Source of the DNA: Alloprevotella sp. Lung230
GTDB lineage: Bacteria; Bacteroidota; Bacteroidia; Bacteroidales; Bacteroidaceae
Direction of reading: 5' to 3'
Assembly: GCF_014385435.1 (NCBI RefSeq)
Contig: NZ_JACSUD010000005.1
Span: 93,551-157,550, forward strand
DNA length: 64,000 nt
The translations under genes and the position numbers were made by a program. This document shows, piece after piece, positions 16,306 through 25,795 of the stretch (its first letter is position 1; every line of letters begins with the position of its first letter). Under the pieces are notes generated by a model that had not been told where the DNA came from, searched no databases, and was given only the letters and a program-made list of their open reading frames with translations.

Positions 16306-17886
16306 ATGACAAGCGAAGTAATCGTAGATGTCCAGAAGAAAGACATTTCCATCGCTCTGCTCGAAGACAAACGTCTGGTTGAGTTTCAGAAAGAAGGGCG
16401 GTCGGAACAGTATTCGGTGGGTAACATCTATCTGGCCAAGGTGCGAAAAATCATGCCGGGCCTCAATGCGTGCTTCGTGAATGTCGGTTACGAACGCGAT
16501 GCATTCCTTCACTATCTTGACCTAGGAGTGCGCTACAAGCAGTTCGAACATTACCTCAGTCTCATTGCTGATGGAAAGCGAAAGCCGCTTCCCCTCAACA
16601 AAGTGCCACGCCAGCCCAATACCGAGAAAGAAGGACAAATCCAAAACACGGTCAAACTCGGGCAGGAAGTGCTCGTGCAAGTGGTCAAAGAGCCCATCTC
16701 TACCAAAGGACCGCGCATCACTTGCGAAATCTCATTTGCCGGCCGCTATTTGGTGTTGATTCCCTTCACCGATAAGGTGAGCGTTTCCACAAAAATCAAG
16801 AGTGATAGTGAGCGAGCACGCCTCAAGCAGCTCATCATGAGCATCAAGCCCAAAGGGTTTGGAGTGATTATCCGCACAGTGGCCGAAGGTCGACGTGTGG
16901 CCGAACTTGATCAGGAACTACGCATCCTCTTGGGACGCTGGGAAAGTGCCATCGCCAAGATACAAAGCCATAATCCTCAGGACAAGGCGACTCTCGTCTA
17001 TGAAGAGACCAGCCGTACCGTTGGCTTGCTGCGCGACCTTTTCAACCCTTCTTTCGAGAGCATTCATGTCAACGATAAAGAGGTCTACGAAGAAGTGCGC
17101 GATTACGTTACACTCATTGCACCCGAATGCAAGGATGTCGTTAAGCTCTACAAAGGCAAAGTCCCCATCTTCGACAACTTTTCGGTGACTCGGCAAATCA
17201 AATCGTCTCTCGGACGTACCATCACCTACAAGCACGGTGCCTATCTCATCATTGAGCACACTGAAGCCATGCATGTGGTCGATATCAATTCCGGCAATCG
17301 TTCTCGTAGTGCCGAAGGGCAAGAAGTCAACGCCCTCGACGTCAATCTCGGAGCCGCCGATGAACTGGCACGACAGCTCCGCCTGCGAGATATGGGCGGC
17401 ATCATCGTGGTCGACTTCATTGACATGGCACAGCCCGAAAACCGCCAAAAGCTCTATGAGCGTATGGTGGAAAATATGAAAAAGGACCGTGCCCGCCACA
17501 ATATACTCCCCCTCTCCAAGTTCGGCCTGATGCAAATCACCCGACAGCGTGTGCGCCCTGCCATGGACGTCAAAATCGAGGAGGAATGCCCATCATGTGG
17601 AGGAACAGGCAAAATCAAATCTTCCTTCCTCTTCACCGATGCCTTAGAGGGCAAGATTCGCATGGTCACCGAAGACTTAGGTATCCGCAAATTCCGACTT
17701 CACGTTCACCCATTCGTTGCCGCCTATATCAATCAAGGCGCCATCTCTCTCCGTCGTCGCTGGCAGTTCCACTACGGGTGGGGGCTCAGCATCATTCCCG
17801 ACCAGAGTTTAGCCTTCTTGGAATACAAATTTGTAGACGCCAAGGGCGAAGAAATCGATATGAAGGAAGAACGCGAAAATCAGTAA
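16306..17886 (+). CDS. rng: Ribonuclease G/E family endoribonuclease
   Basis: The 526-aa protein is the RNase E/G catalytic core without the long RNase E scaffold. It has an S1 RNA-binding domain (~35-130), the 5'-sensor/RNase H-like region, the DNase I-like catalytic stretch with VVDINSG (~325) and VVDFIDM (~367), and the zinc-link CPSCGGTG (~428-435). It cleaves single-stranded AU-rich RNA and matures rRNA ends. The position after HU and the small basic protein is common in Bacteroidales. A perfect 7-bp stem (TCGACTT...AAGTCGA, 16269-16286) lies in the leader 20 nt before the ATG. Confidence 0.93.
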   Translation: MTSEVIVDVQKKDISIALLEDKRLVEFQKEGRSEQYSVGNIYLAKVRKIMPGLNACFVNVGYERDAFLHYLDLGVRYKQFEHYLSLIADGKRKPLPLNKVPRQPNTEKEGQIQNTVKLGQEVLVQVVKEPISTKGPRITCEISFAGRYLVLIPFTDKVSVSTKIKSDSERARLKQLIMSIKPKGFGVIIRTVAEGRRVAELDQELRILLGRWESAIAKIQSHNPQDKATLVYEETSRTVGLLRDLFNPSFESIHVNDKEVYEEVRDYVTLIAPECKDVVKLYKGKVPIFDNFSVTRQIKSSLGRTITYKHGAYLIIEHTEAMHVVDINSGNRSRSAEGQEVNALDVNLGAADELARQLRLRDMGGIIVVDFIDMAQPENRQKLYERMVENMKKDRARHNILPLSKFGLMQITRQRVRPAMDVKIEEECPSCGGTGKIKSSFLFTDALEGKIRMVTEDLGIRKFRLHVHPFVAAYINQGAISLRRRWQFHYGWGLSIIPDQSLAFLEYKFVDAKGEEIDMKEERENQ

Positions 17887-17936
17887 GACGCACTGAACAC
17901 TCCTATCTGTTCATCCATCGTCGAAGTTATCTTTTT

Positions 17937-17975
17937 GAAACCGTGTTGGAACATCCGTTTTGACACGGTTTTTTA
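17937..17975 (+). terminator. Intrinsic terminator after rng
   Basis: AAACCGTGT (17938-17946) pairs with ACACGGTTT (17963-17971), followed by a T run and ATAT. Confidence 0.85.
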
Positions 17976-18023
17976 TATTTTCCTCTCCTACAATCACTAT
18001 GGAGGGATTTTTTCAGCTTTCCC

Positions 18024-18055
18024 TTTGGAGAAACAAAGATTAAATGGTATATTTG
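18024..18055 (+). promoter_or_regulatory. Promoter for the 18149 gene (zapB-zapA-rny run)
   Basis: TTTG at 18024-18027 and TATATTTG at 18048-18055 have 20 bp between them, matching the Bacteroidota consensus. The first ATG downstream is at 18149, leaving a ~90-nt leader. The next four genes are closely spaced on the same strand. Confidence 0.8.
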
Positions 18056-18148
18056 CAAATAATTTTGAAGGACCAGTGTAAGGCTGAATAGTTAACTGGT
18101 TGATGGATAAACGTATTGTTGCAAAACTAATATTTAACCGAAACTCCT

Positions 18149-18790
18149 ATGGGGATTTTATCAAATATATTTGGACGTTCCTCTAATCGAGAACAGGAAC
18201 GAGGATGGCGTGTTGGTGGAACGGAGGATTTCATGACGCTGATTCGTGTATACTTTCAAGCCGTGATGGCGGCCAACTTTGGATTGCGTGATATGAGGGC
18301 ATTGCCCGATTTGCGTGTGTTTAAGCAAACCCTCAAAGTGCCTACATTGAACAATCGCATCGGGCTCGGTGAAAAAAATCGCTGTAAGAAGATGCTGAGT
18401 GAGATTTATGGCATCTCGGATGATTTCTTCAAAGAAATTGATGGCAGCATCAAACGTCGCTGTAAGAACCTCAATGAGATGCAAACCTATTTGTTTCAGT
18501 TTCAGGGGTTTAGTCAAGAACTTATGATGCTGATGGGCAATGTGATGAGTTGGAAGTTTCGCCTTCCAGGTTTTCTTAAAGGCACATTGCGCAACCTTAT
18601 TAAAAAGGCAGTTGCCGATATTTTTGTCAAGAACTCTTGGAAAGATGCTGCGACGCATCGCTCAGTAGAAAACATCCGTGCTTATCAAACACAGTTAGGC
18701 TACTCGCAACAGTGGATGACCGAGTTCGTCTACAATGTTGTGATTTTGGCAAAAAAAGAGCCTAAGGGGGATGCTACTGAAGAAAAGTAA
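18149..18790 (+). CDS. Conserved-looking 213-aa protein, function unknown
   Basis: I do not recognise a domain. The product is soluble in appearance: no signal peptide, no clear membrane segment, many Lys/Arg (LKVPTLNNRIGLGEKNRCKKMLSEIYGI), and a helical middle part (residues 60-160) with several Phe/Met-rich stretches. A short hydrophobic segment (QELMMLMGNVMSWKF) is too short and polar to be a confident membrane helix. It heads a likely transcript with a ZapB-like coiled coil, ZapA and RNase Y, which suggests cell division or RNA turnover, but only by position. Confidence 0.7.
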   Translation: MGILSNIFGRSSNREQERGWRVGGTEDFMTLIRVYFQAVMAANFGLRDMRALPDLRVFKQTLKVPTLNNRIGLGEKNRCKKMLSEIYGISDDFFKEIDGSIKRRCKNLNEMQTYLFQFQGFSQELMMLMGNVMSWKFRLPGFLKGTLRNLIKKAVADIFVKNSWKDAATHRSVENIRAYQTQLGYSQQWMTEFVYNVVILAKKEPKGDATEEK

Positions 18791-18821
18791 TACTTCTTTA
18801 TTGCTCCAGTTCTTTTGAATT

Positions 18822-19115
18822 ATGACCACCGAAGAAGAAAAGACCCTCCATCAGTTTGAAGCACGAGTGCGTCAACTTCTGATGAGATATAAGAGTGTCG
18901 TTCAAGAAAACAGTCTGCTGAAAGCAAAAGTGGAGGAGCAAAAAAATCAAATATCTGATTTGGAACAAAACATTGCAGTTCTCGAACAGCGCTATTCGAC
19001 ACTGAAAATGGCCAAAATGTTTGAGGTTACCTCCGCTGACACAGAAATGGCTCAAAAACGTATAGCAAAACTCATTCGAGAAGTAGACAAGTGCATAGCT
19101 ATGCTCAATGTTTAA
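18822..19115 (+). CDS. Short coiled-coil protein, ZapB-like
   Basis: The 97-aa protein is almost entirely predicted coiled coil (residues ~5-60, heptads through VRQLLMRYKSVVQENSLLKAKVEEQ) with no other domain. It is encoded 20 nt upstream of zapA. Small coiled coils in this place in Bacteroidota are considered ZapB-like Z-ring accessory proteins; that assignment is positional, since coiled coils carry little family signal. The spacer to zapA contains a 10-C homopolymer. Confidence 0.6.
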   Translation: MTTEEEKTLHQFEARVRQLLMRYKSVVQENSLLKAKVEEQKNQISDLEQNIAVLEQRYSTLKMAKMFEVTSADTEMAQKRIAKLIREVDKCIAMLNV

Positions 19116-19118
19116 CCT

Positions 19119-19128
19119 CCCCCCCCCC
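19119..19128 (+). repeat. Homopolymeric tract of ten C
   Basis: Ten consecutive C residues lie between the ZapB-like stop and the zapA ATG (which begins 8 nt later). Such tracts are prone to slippage and here would alter leader spacing rather than a reading frame. Confidence 0.85.
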
Positions 19129-19135
19129 TTCTACG

Positions 19136-19459
19136 ATGTCGGAAAATAGCGAAAGACTAACCATTAGGCTGCTTATTGACAACGAAATACATTATTTCGT
19201 TGTCCCACGGAGTGCAGAGGGCATTTATCGTGCAGCCGCGGAGCGCATTAACAAGGAGTTCGCACGTTATCGTGAACACTACAAAGACCTGTCGCTACAG
19301 AAGTATAACGCCTTGGTGCTTACCAGTCTGACAGTCGAGCTTTTGCAAGAGAAGAAAAATACGGACACGTTGCCTTTCTTGACGTCTATAGAGCAGCTCA
19401 CGTCTGAAATTGCAGAAACTTTGGGAGAAGTACCTTCTCTCGAAAACCCAAAGATTTAA
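19136..19459 (+). CDS. zapA: Cell division protein ZapA
   Basis: The 107-aa protein has the ZapA pattern. An N-terminal beta strand ([32 protein letters not shown]) is followed by a helical dimerisation region ([34 protein letters not shown]). ZapA binds FtsZ and bundles protofilaments. The ATG at 19136 is chosen; an in-frame ATG upstream would extend through the poly-C spacer and the end of the preceding gene. rny starts 11 nt after the stop, a conserved Bacteroidota arrangement. Confidence 0.88.
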   Translation: MSENSERLTIRLLIDNEIHYFVVPRSAEGIYRAAAERINKEFARYREHYKDLSLQKYNALVLTSLTVELLQEKKNTDTLPFLTSIEQLTSEIAETLGEVPSLENPKI

Positions 19460-19470
19460 TAGAACAATCA

Positions 19471-21009
19471 ATGAATACTCTAACCCTTATCACCGCTATT
19501 GGCGCCTTGATTTTAGGCGCAGTAATTGGTTTTGGCTTGTTCAAATATGTCCTTACCTCTATGTTCAAAAACAAGATGGAAGAGGCAGAAAAGGAGGCCG
19601 AAGTCATCAAAGAGAAGAAATTACTTGAAGTCAAAGAGAAATTTCTCAATAAAAAAGCTGAGCTTGAAAAAGAAGTACAACAACGCAATCAGCATATTGT
19701 GCAAACTGAAAACAAGTTGAAACAGCGTGAGCTCGGCATCAATCAACGTCAAGAAGAACTTGGACGTAGAAAGCAGGAACTTGATTCTATGCAGGGACGC
19801 CTTAAAACGCAAGAACAACTTCTTGCTCGTAAAGAGGAAGACCTGGACAAGATGCAGCAACGAGAAATAGAAAAACTCGAAGAACTTTCAGGGCTTTCTG
19901 CAAGTGAAGCGAAAGAACGATTGGTGGAAGGCTTGAAAGCCGAGGCTCAGACGCATGCCCAAAGCTACATCAATGAGATTATGGATGAAGCGAAATTGAC
20001 GGCCAATAAGGAAGCCAAGCGCATCGTCATCCAAACCATTCAGCGTGTTGCAACGGAAACGGCCATTGAAAATAGTGTCACCGTCTTCCATATTGATAAT
20101 GACGATGTGAAGGGCCGCATCATTGGACGTGAGGGCCGCAACATCCGTGCCCTTGAAGCTGCTACAGGTGTGGAAATCGTGGTCGATGACACCCCTGAAG
20201 CCATTGTCATCAGTGCTTTCGACCCTGTGCGCCGTGAAATCTGCCGTTTAGCCTTGCACCACCTCATTTCTGATGGACGTATTCACCCTGCACGTATTGA
20301 GGAGGTAGTCGCAAAAGTCAGCAAGCAGGTTGAGGAGGAAGTCATTGAAACCGGTAAACGTACCGCCATCGACCTTGGCATCCATGGGCTTCATCCCGAA
20401 CTCATTCGTATTGTCGGGAAGATGAAGTATCGCTCTTCTTACGGTCAGAACCTCTTGCAGCACGCCCGCGAGACAGCCAATCTTTGTGGCATTATGGCCG
20501 CAGAACTTGGCCTAAATCCCAAAAAGGCCAAGCGTGCAGGTTTGCTGCATGACATAGGTAAGGTGCCTGATGAAGAGAGCGAACTTCCCCACGCGCTCTA
20601 TGGAGCCAAGTTGGCAGAAAAGTTTAAGGAAAAACCAGATGTGGTGAATGCCATCGGAGCTCACCATGATGAAATCGAAATGACTTCGCTCTTGGCACCT
20701 ATCGTTCAGGTCTGTGATGCTATTTCCGGTGCTCGTCCGGGTGCTCGTCGAGAGATTGTAGAAGCTTATATCAAGCGTCTCAATGATTTGGAGAATATCG
20801 CAATGAGTTACCCCGGTGTCGTAAAGACCTATGCCATTCAGGCCGGCCGTGAACTACGTGTCATTGTAGGTGCTGATAAGATTGACGACAAGGAAATAGA
20901 CAACCTTTCGAACAATATCGCTACCCGTATTCAAAATGAGATGACTTATCCAGGTCAAGTGAAAATCACCGTGATTCGTGAGACTCGTTCGGTGAGCTAC
21001 GCCAAGTAA
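19471..21009 (+). CDS. rny: Ribonuclease Y
   Basis: The 512-aa membrane-anchored endoribonuclease initiates mRNA decay. An N-terminal membrane helix ([20 protein letters not shown]) leads into a long coiled coil (~30-200). A KH RNA-binding domain has the [13 protein letters not shown] motif, and an HD phosphohydrolase domain has LLHDIGK (~357-363) and AHHDEIE. The length is typical. It is last in the 18149-21009 gene run and is followed by a hairpin and MITE copy C. Confidence 0.95.
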   Translation: MNTLTLITAIGALILGAVIGFGLFKYVLTSMFKNKMEEAEKEAEVIKEKKLLEVKEKFLNKKAELEKEVQQRNQHIVQTENKLKQRELGINQRQEELGRRKQELDSMQGRLKTQEQLLARKEEDLDKMQQREIEKLEELSGLSASEAKERLVEGLKAEAQTHAQSYINEIMDEAKLTANKEAKRIVIQTIQRVATETAIENSVTVFHIDNDDVKGRIIGREGRNIRALEAATGVEIVVDDTPEAIVISAFDPVRREICRLALHHLISDGRIHPARIEEVVAKVSKQVEEEVIETGKRTAIDLGIHGLHPELIRIVGKMKYRSSYGQNLLQHARETANLCGIMAAELGLNPKKAKRAGLLHDIGKVPDEESELPHALYGAKLAEKFKEKPDVVNAIGAHHDEIEMTSLLAPIVQVCDAISGARPGARREIVEAYIKRLNDLENIAMSYPGVVKTYAIQAGRELRVIVGADKIDDKEIDNLSNNIATRIQNEMTYPGQVKITVIRETRSVSYAK

Positions 21010-21033
21010 GCACCTTAATCGACTCCCATTTTT

Positions 21034-21066
21034 GTCAGAGGCGCAACTTATGGTTGCGTCTCTGAC
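21034..21066 (+). terminator. Hairpin after rny
   Basis: GTCAGAGGCGCAAC (21034-21047) pairs with GTTGCGTCTCTGAC (21053-21066), a 14-bp stem with one G-T type mismatch, 24 nt after the rny stop. The tail is only moderately T-rich. Confidence 0.7.
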
Positions 21067-21146
21067 CTTATAGAGGCAATAAATCAAAGAAGATAGCGTT
21101 ATCTCTGTAATTTTATATTTTACAGAGGAGCGCATTGAGTTCTTCT

Positions 21147-21342
21147 TAAGTAGGTGTTCTGAATTAATGGATACTAGATTTATTTCATTTTTTCGTCAGC
21201 TTGTCTTTGCGAAAAAGGAGTGTAGCGGGCTACACGACTGATGAACAACAGCGAGATGGCGAAAAAGAGAAACAAAGATAGCATCAAAGTAGAGAACATC
21301 CTGCGACTAAAATTGCTACGATTAATTTTGAACACCTACTTA
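21147..21342 (-). mobile_element. MITE-like element, copy C (196 bp)
   Basis: Same length and termini as copies A and B (left TAAGTAGGTGTTCTGAATTA, right TAATTTTGAACACCTACTTA), with TA at the edges. It is oriented like copy B. The inner palindrome GTGTAGCGGGCTACAC is nearly perfect. It lies between rny and the first gene of the polysaccharide locus. Confidence 0.85.
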
Positions 21343-21376
21343 TCTCTAATGTTGATATCCCAATCCCTCTCGCACC

Positions 21377-21976
21377 ATGATAGTAAGCAGCAAGTCCACC
21401 TATACACAACTCTTTCTTAAAAGAGCTTTTGATATTTTGGTGGCAGCAGTGCTTTTAGTGGTATTTTCTCCTTGTTTATTGATTATCTATTTGGCTCAAA
21501 AAATCACAACACGAGGCTCTGCCTTCTTTTTACAAGAGCGTATCGGCCGAAATGGAAAGCCTTTTATGATTCTTAAATTCAGAACAATGAGAGAAAATGC
21601 TGAGGAGAATGGGCCACAATTATGCAACGATTGCCACAAGCAAAGCGAATATACCCCAATAGGACAATTTCTCCGCCATCATCATATAGATGAGCTGCCT
21701 CAACTTTTCAACGTACTTAAGGGAGATATGTCTTTAGTGGGCTATCGACCAGAACGCCGGCATTTCATTGATCTCATCCTCCAACATGACAGCCGATATG
21801 CTCAACTCTACCAAATGCGTCCGGGGATTACCTCCGAAGCAGCGATCTATAATGGTTATACGGACACAATAGAGAAGATGCTGATAAGGTTGGAGATGGA
21901 CTTGAAGTACCTAGAGCATCCGACCTTGCTGAAAGACCTTAAGATTTTATTATTAACGCTGAAATCTCTCTTCTAA
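21377..21976 (+). CDS. Bacterial sugar transferase (monotopic phosphoglycosyltransferase)
   Basis: The 199-aa protein is the minimal catalytic form of the WcaJ/ExoY/PglC superfamily, which moves a sugar-1-phosphate to undecaprenyl phosphate to start a polysaccharide unit. It has one N-terminal re-entrant hydrophobic segment (~15-40), the KPFMILKFRTM motif, the catalytic Asp-Glu pair D105-E106 in HHIDELPQL, and GDMSLVGYRPERR (116-128). It lacks the multi-helix N-terminal domain of WcaJ. It opens the export locus, and the next gene starts 37 nt later. A different initiating enzyme, WecA-like, closes the locus at 30754-31863. Confidence 0.88.
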   Translation: MIVSSKSTYTQLFLKRAFDILVAAVLLVVFSPCLLIIYLAQKITTRGSAFFLQERIGRNGKPFMILKFRTMRENAEENGPQLCNDCHKQSEYTPIGQFLRHHHIDELPQLFNVLKGDMSLVGYRPERRHFIDLILQHDSRYAQLYQMRPGITSEAAIYNGYTDTIEKMLIRLEMDLKYLEHPTLLKDLKILLLTLKSLF

Positions 21977-22013
21977 CTTAAAGTTGAACCATAGCTTTTC
22001 ATTCTTTTCCATC

Positions 22014-24554
22014 ATGAAATTGCAAAGATCCTTTTTTCTTTTCTATATCTTTTTCGCGATGTCCTGTTGGGCCATGGCACAAAGTGCTATGACCGATGAA
22101 CAAATCATGACGTTTATCGCTAAAGAAAAGGCCAACAACACTTCGCGTTCGCTGATTGTTACCAAACTCATAGAAAAAGGGGTTGATATTCAGCGTATTC
22201 GTGCTATTCGCAGCAAATATGAAAAGCAAAAGAATAGTGAGGTGATGGGGGCTAAAAATATTTCTGGTATTGACGACCAGACAGAAGGCCGTTTACGTCA
22301 TAATAATGTGGACTCCAAGAAGACACAAAGAAAGAATAAGAACTTCAACCAACGTGATGACAATGAAGTTGAAGATAAGGAGAGCACCGAATATCAGAAG
22401 TTGCGCAACAAGCGAAAGCAAATTCGCACCATTGATAAGGAGTTGGATTTTATTATGCCCGACTCGCTTGCACAAGAAGATGATGAGGAAGAGGAAATTA
22501 AAGTAAAAATTCCAAAGGAAAAAGGCAAAAAAGTGTTTGGGCGTGACATCTTTAGTGACACCCACCTAACCTTTGAGCCGGAACTCAACATTGCCACTCC
22601 TATCGACTATCGTTTAGGAGCAGGAGATGCTGTGTTTGTAGACGTTTGGGGGGCTTCTCAGAAACAATATACAGCAACCGTTTCTCCAGAAGGTGATATC
22701 AACATCGAAGGTTTCGGCCCGATTTATGTGAGCGGAATGACAGTCGCTCAAGCCAACACTGCCGTTCGCAGCAAATTAGGGCAGCGCTTTGGAGGTTCTA
22801 ACATTAAACTTACGATTGGACAGACCAAGTCTATCACAGTCAATGTGATGGGAGAAGTGGCCGCACCCGGCACAATCACCCTGCCTGCTTTTTCGACCGT
22901 CTTTCATGCCCTCTACACCGTTGGCGGAACTAACGAGATCGGAACTTTGCGTGCGATAAAAGTCTATCGTAACAATCGGCTCATCTCTACAATCGACCTT
23001 TATGACTACATACTCAATGGCAACTTGCGCGGGAATGTCCGCTTAGCCTCTAATGATGTCATCATCGTAGAACCCTACAAATGCTTGGTAAATATTTCCG
23101 GTAAGGTGAAACGCCCAATGTTCTACGAGATGAGGAGCGACGAAAGTGTGTCCACTTTGATTAAGTTTGCCGGTGGATTCACAGGAGATGCTTATGAAGA
23201 GAATGTGCGGCTCATCCGTAAGAAAGGTGGTGAAATGAGCATCTACACCCTCAACGAGTTTGAGCGTGGCACTTTCCAGTTGGCTGATGCAGACTCTGTG
23301 ACGGTCGACTCTGTGCTTGACCGTTACAAGAACATGGTGGAACTGCGTGGAGCAGTGATGCGCCCCGGCAAATACCAAATGGATGGAAACATTTCCACAC
23401 TTCGCCAATTGATAGCTGCTGCAGGTGGGCTTTCGGAAGAAGCTATTACGACACGCGGATTGATTCATCGCCGTAAGGCCGATCGTACGTTGAAAGCAGA
23501 AAGTTTCAACACGGGAGCCATCCTTGGCCACACGGAGGCCGACATCACTTTGCGTAATGAAGACATCGTCTTTATTCCCTCTCGTAAGGATCTGAACGAC
23601 ATGCTCAGTCTTACCATTGAAGGAGAGGTGCAATATCCGGGCACTTATGAGTATGCAGATAGTCTCACTATTGAAGACTTTATCCTTAAGGCGGGTGGAC
23701 TGACGGACAAATCGAGCACAGCCAAAGTCGATGTGTCGCGCCGACTGAGAGATCGCAGTGCCTTGAAAAGTGGAGAGCAAATTGCTGAGATTTATAGTTT
23801 CTCAATTAAAGATGGGTTTGTTATAGATGGTAAGCCAGGATTTGTCCTGCTGCCTTTTGATGAGGTCTTCGTGCGTATCTCTCCAGGATATGTGGAACAA
23901 CAACATGCCACAATTGAAGGTGAAGTTAACTTCTCAGGCAAATATGCTTTGACCAAGAAAAATGCTCGACTCTCTGATTTGGTCAAGCAGGCAGGTGGTT
24001 GCACCCCGGAAGCCTATCTGTCCGGTGCCCGCCTCCTACGTCAACTGCTCCCGCACGAAATTCAGAAATACCAGCAGATACACAAGATTGTAACGCTTGA
24101 TGACTCTACCGAACTGCGAAAAATTCTTGTGGATTCAGAAAAGACCATTGCCATCAATCTGGACAAAGCCTTAGCCAATCCCGGAAACGACAAATGGGAC
24201 ATTATCCTCCGCAATGGTGACCAGTTGTTCATTCCCAGACTCAACAACACCGTCAGCATCAGTGGTGAGGTCATGTATCCTAACACCGTTGCCTACAAAC
24301 CCAATGCTGCACTTTCTTACTATGTCAACCAGAGCGGGGGCTATCGCGAAAGAGCACGAAAGAGCAAAGCCTTTGTGATTAACCCCAACGGAACCGTAAC
24401 ACGCGTTCGTTCGGCTCGTGACATCAAACCCGGATGTAACATCGTCATCCCGACCCGTCCGAAACGAAACTGGACAGCCATGGGGCAAATCATTTCCTTG
24501 AGTATGAGTCTTGTTACGCTGGCTGCCGTTTTGGCCAATACTTTCAAGAAGTAA
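22014..24554 (+). CDS. Polysaccharide export outer-membrane protein with multiple SLBB domains
   Basis: The 846-aa precursor has a signal peptide (MKLQRSFFLFYIFFAMSCWA-MAQ) and a highly charged Lys/Glu/Asp linker (~60-170). A Poly_export (Wza-type) domain begins at DYRLGAGDAVFVDVWG (~195), followed by about five SLBB repeats (for example SITVNVMGEVAAPGTITLP, LTIEGEVQYPGTYEYA and TVSISGEVMYPNTVAY). A hydrophobic C-terminal helix (GQIISLSMSLVTLAAVLANTF) follows. It is far longer than E. coli Wza (~380 aa), as is usual for Bacteroidota members. It should form or gate the outer-membrane exit for the polymer, together with the Wzz-like protein encoded next. The ATG at 22014 is chosen to expose the signal peptide. 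Confidence 0.9.
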   Translation: MKLQRSFFLFYIFFAMSCWAMAQSAMTDEQIMTFIAKEKANNTSRSLIVTKLIEKGVDIQRIRAIRSKYEKQKNSEVMGAKNISGIDDQTEGRLRHNNVDSKKTQRKNKNFNQRDDNEVEDKESTEYQKLRNKRKQIRTIDKELDFIMPDSLAQEDDEEEEIKVKIPKEKGKKVFGRDIFSDTHLTFEPELNIATPIDYRLGAGDAVFVDVWGASQKQYTATVSPEGDINIEGFGPIYVSGMTVAQANTAVRSKLGQRFGGSNIKLTIGQTKSITVNVMGEVAAPGTITLPAFSTVFHALYTVGGTNEIGTLRAIKVYRNNRLISTIDLYDYILNGNLRGNVRLASNDVIIVEPYKCLVNISGKVKRPMFYEMRSDESVSTLIKFAGGFTGDAYEENVRLIRKKGGEMSIYTLNEFERGTFQLADADSVTVDSVLDRYKNMVELRGAVMRPGKYQMDGNISTLRQLIAAAGGLSEEAITTRGLIHRRKADRTLKAESFNTGAILGHTEADITLRNEDIVFIPSRKDLNDMLSLTIEGEVQYPGTYEYADSLTIEDFILKAGGLTDKSSTAKVDVSRRLRDRSALKSGEQIAEIYSFSIKDGFVIDGKPGFVLLPFDEVFVRISPGYVEQQHATIEGEVNFSGKYALTKKNARLSDLVKQAGGCTPEAYLSGARLLRQLLPHEIQKYQQIHKIVTLDDSTELRKILVDSEKTIAINLDKALANPGNDKWDIILRNGDQLFIPRLNNTVSISGEVMYPNTVAYKPNAALSYYVNQSGGYRERARKSKAFVINPNGTVTRVRSARDIKPGCNIVIPTRPKRNWTAMGQIISLSMSLVTLAAVLANTFKK

Positions 24555-24603
24555 ATCCTAAACTACTTAGGGGCGCTCAATCATCTACCTCTTATATAGA
24601 AAA

Positions 24604-24667
24604 TTCTACCTCAGAGCTAATTTAATTTATCTCTGAGGTAGAAAAAATTACCTCTGAGATAAATTTA
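24604..24667 (+). promoter_or_regulatory. Two mutually exclusive hairpins between export and chain-length genes
   Basis: TTCTACCTCAGAG (24604-24616) pairs perfectly with CTCTGAGGTAGAA (24631-24643). The same middle segment, extended leftward as AATTTATCTCTGAGGTA, can instead pair with TACCTCTGAGATAAATT (24649-24665) with one mismatch. The shared middle arm makes the two folds competitive, like an attenuator. Neither is followed by a strong U run on the plus strand, so the outcome is uncertain. Confidence 0.55.
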
Positions 24668-24715
24668 CCCCCTACTTCGACCTTATTTTCGTTCACCTTG
24701 CGCATTCTCTTCTTT

Positions 24716-25732
24716 ATGGAACAGGAAATCAATGTCTATACCTCTCTCCACACTCTCATTTCTCAACGATGGAAGCGTATGTTGCTTTTTGCCACAGGAC
24801 TAACTCTTGTGGTCGCAGGAATTCTATTTAGCTTGCCACGCTACTATTCTGCCACTATCCAAGTCATTCCTGAGTCATCGGAAGGAGGGGTCAGTTTGCC
24901 AAAGAATATTGCAGAACTCTCCTCTTTGGCCGGATTCTCGATGAATGCTAATAATGGAAAAGATGCCATCAATCCTGATATTTATCCTGACATCTTCAAT
25001 TCAAACAATTTCATTATTGACGTTCTCAAACTTCAAGTGATTCGACAGACAAAGGATACGATGAGCTATTATAATTATCTCACCTTTCACCAGGAACAGC
25101 CTTGGTGGGATAGAGCGCTTGAAGTAATCAAAGGAAATAAGACACCCCCAAGTCGCACGATTGACTTTACAGCTACTCATTTTAATCTTCATCAAGAGCA
25201 ACTCATCAAGGAGACAAAAAGCAACATACGTTGCGATATTGATAAGAAGACTGGAATGATCAGTCTCACCACTATGGCGCAAGATCCTTATGTGTCATCC
25301 TCATTGGCCAATGCTATTATGAAAAGGCTGCAGGCTTACATTATAGATTATCGTACGAGCAAAGCACGCATTGATTTACGTTATGCCGAACGCTTGCAGA
25401 AAGAGGCACGGGAGAGGTATGCAAAGGTGCAGAAAGCCTATGTTGCTTACTCCGATAGTCACACTGATCTCGTGCTCAATGAATATAAAACCAAAGAGGC
25501 CGATCTTGAAAATGAGATGCAGCAGGCTTTTAATGCGCTTACTCAGTTGGGAGTGCAAGTAGAAACGGCAAAGGCCAAATTGCAAGAACGTACGCCTGCT
25601 TTTACTGTGATTCAGGAAGCACCTGTTCCGGTACGTCCGGCAGGGCCTAAGCGGATGATTCCCATCTTCCTCACCTTCATCCTTGGGATTGTGTCCAGTG
25701 GATGCTATTATGCATTTAGAGGTATTCGATAG
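24716..25732 (+). CDS. Wzz-like polysaccharide chain-length determinant
   Basis: The 338-aa inner-membrane protein has two membrane segments, at ~27-47 (MLLFATGLTLVVAGILFSLP) and near the C-terminus (IPIFLTFILGIVSSGCYYAF). They flank a periplasmic domain with coiled coil (RYAERLQKEARERYAKVQKAY). PVRPAGPKRM before the second helix is the proline-rich signature of Wzz/PCP proteins. It lacks the cytoplasmic tyrosine-kinase domain of Wzc. It should control polymer length with the Wzy-like protein. The ATG at 24716 is preferred to an in-frame TTG 18 nt upstream. Confidence 0.85.
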   Translation: MEQEINVYTSLHTLISQRWKRMLLFATGLTLVVAGILFSLPRYYSATIQVIPESSEGGVSLPKNIAELSSLAGFSMNANNGKDAINPDIYPDIFNSNNFIIDVLKLQVIRQTKDTMSYYNYLTFHQEQPWWDRALEVIKGNKTPPSRTIDFTATHFNLHQEQLIKETKSNIRCDIDKKTGMISLTTMAQDPYVSSSLANAIMKRLQAYIIDYRTSKARIDLRYAERLQKEARERYAKVQKAYVAYSDSHTDLVLNEYKTKEADLENEMQQAFNALTQLGVQVETAKAKLQERTPAFTVIQEAPVPVRPAGPKRMIPIFLTFILGIVSSGCYYAFRGIR

Positions 25733-25795
25733 GCTTGGGCTTCCATTCTCTGATTGAATAAAAGAAGACGAAGTTTACGTTAGGTTAAGTAGGTG

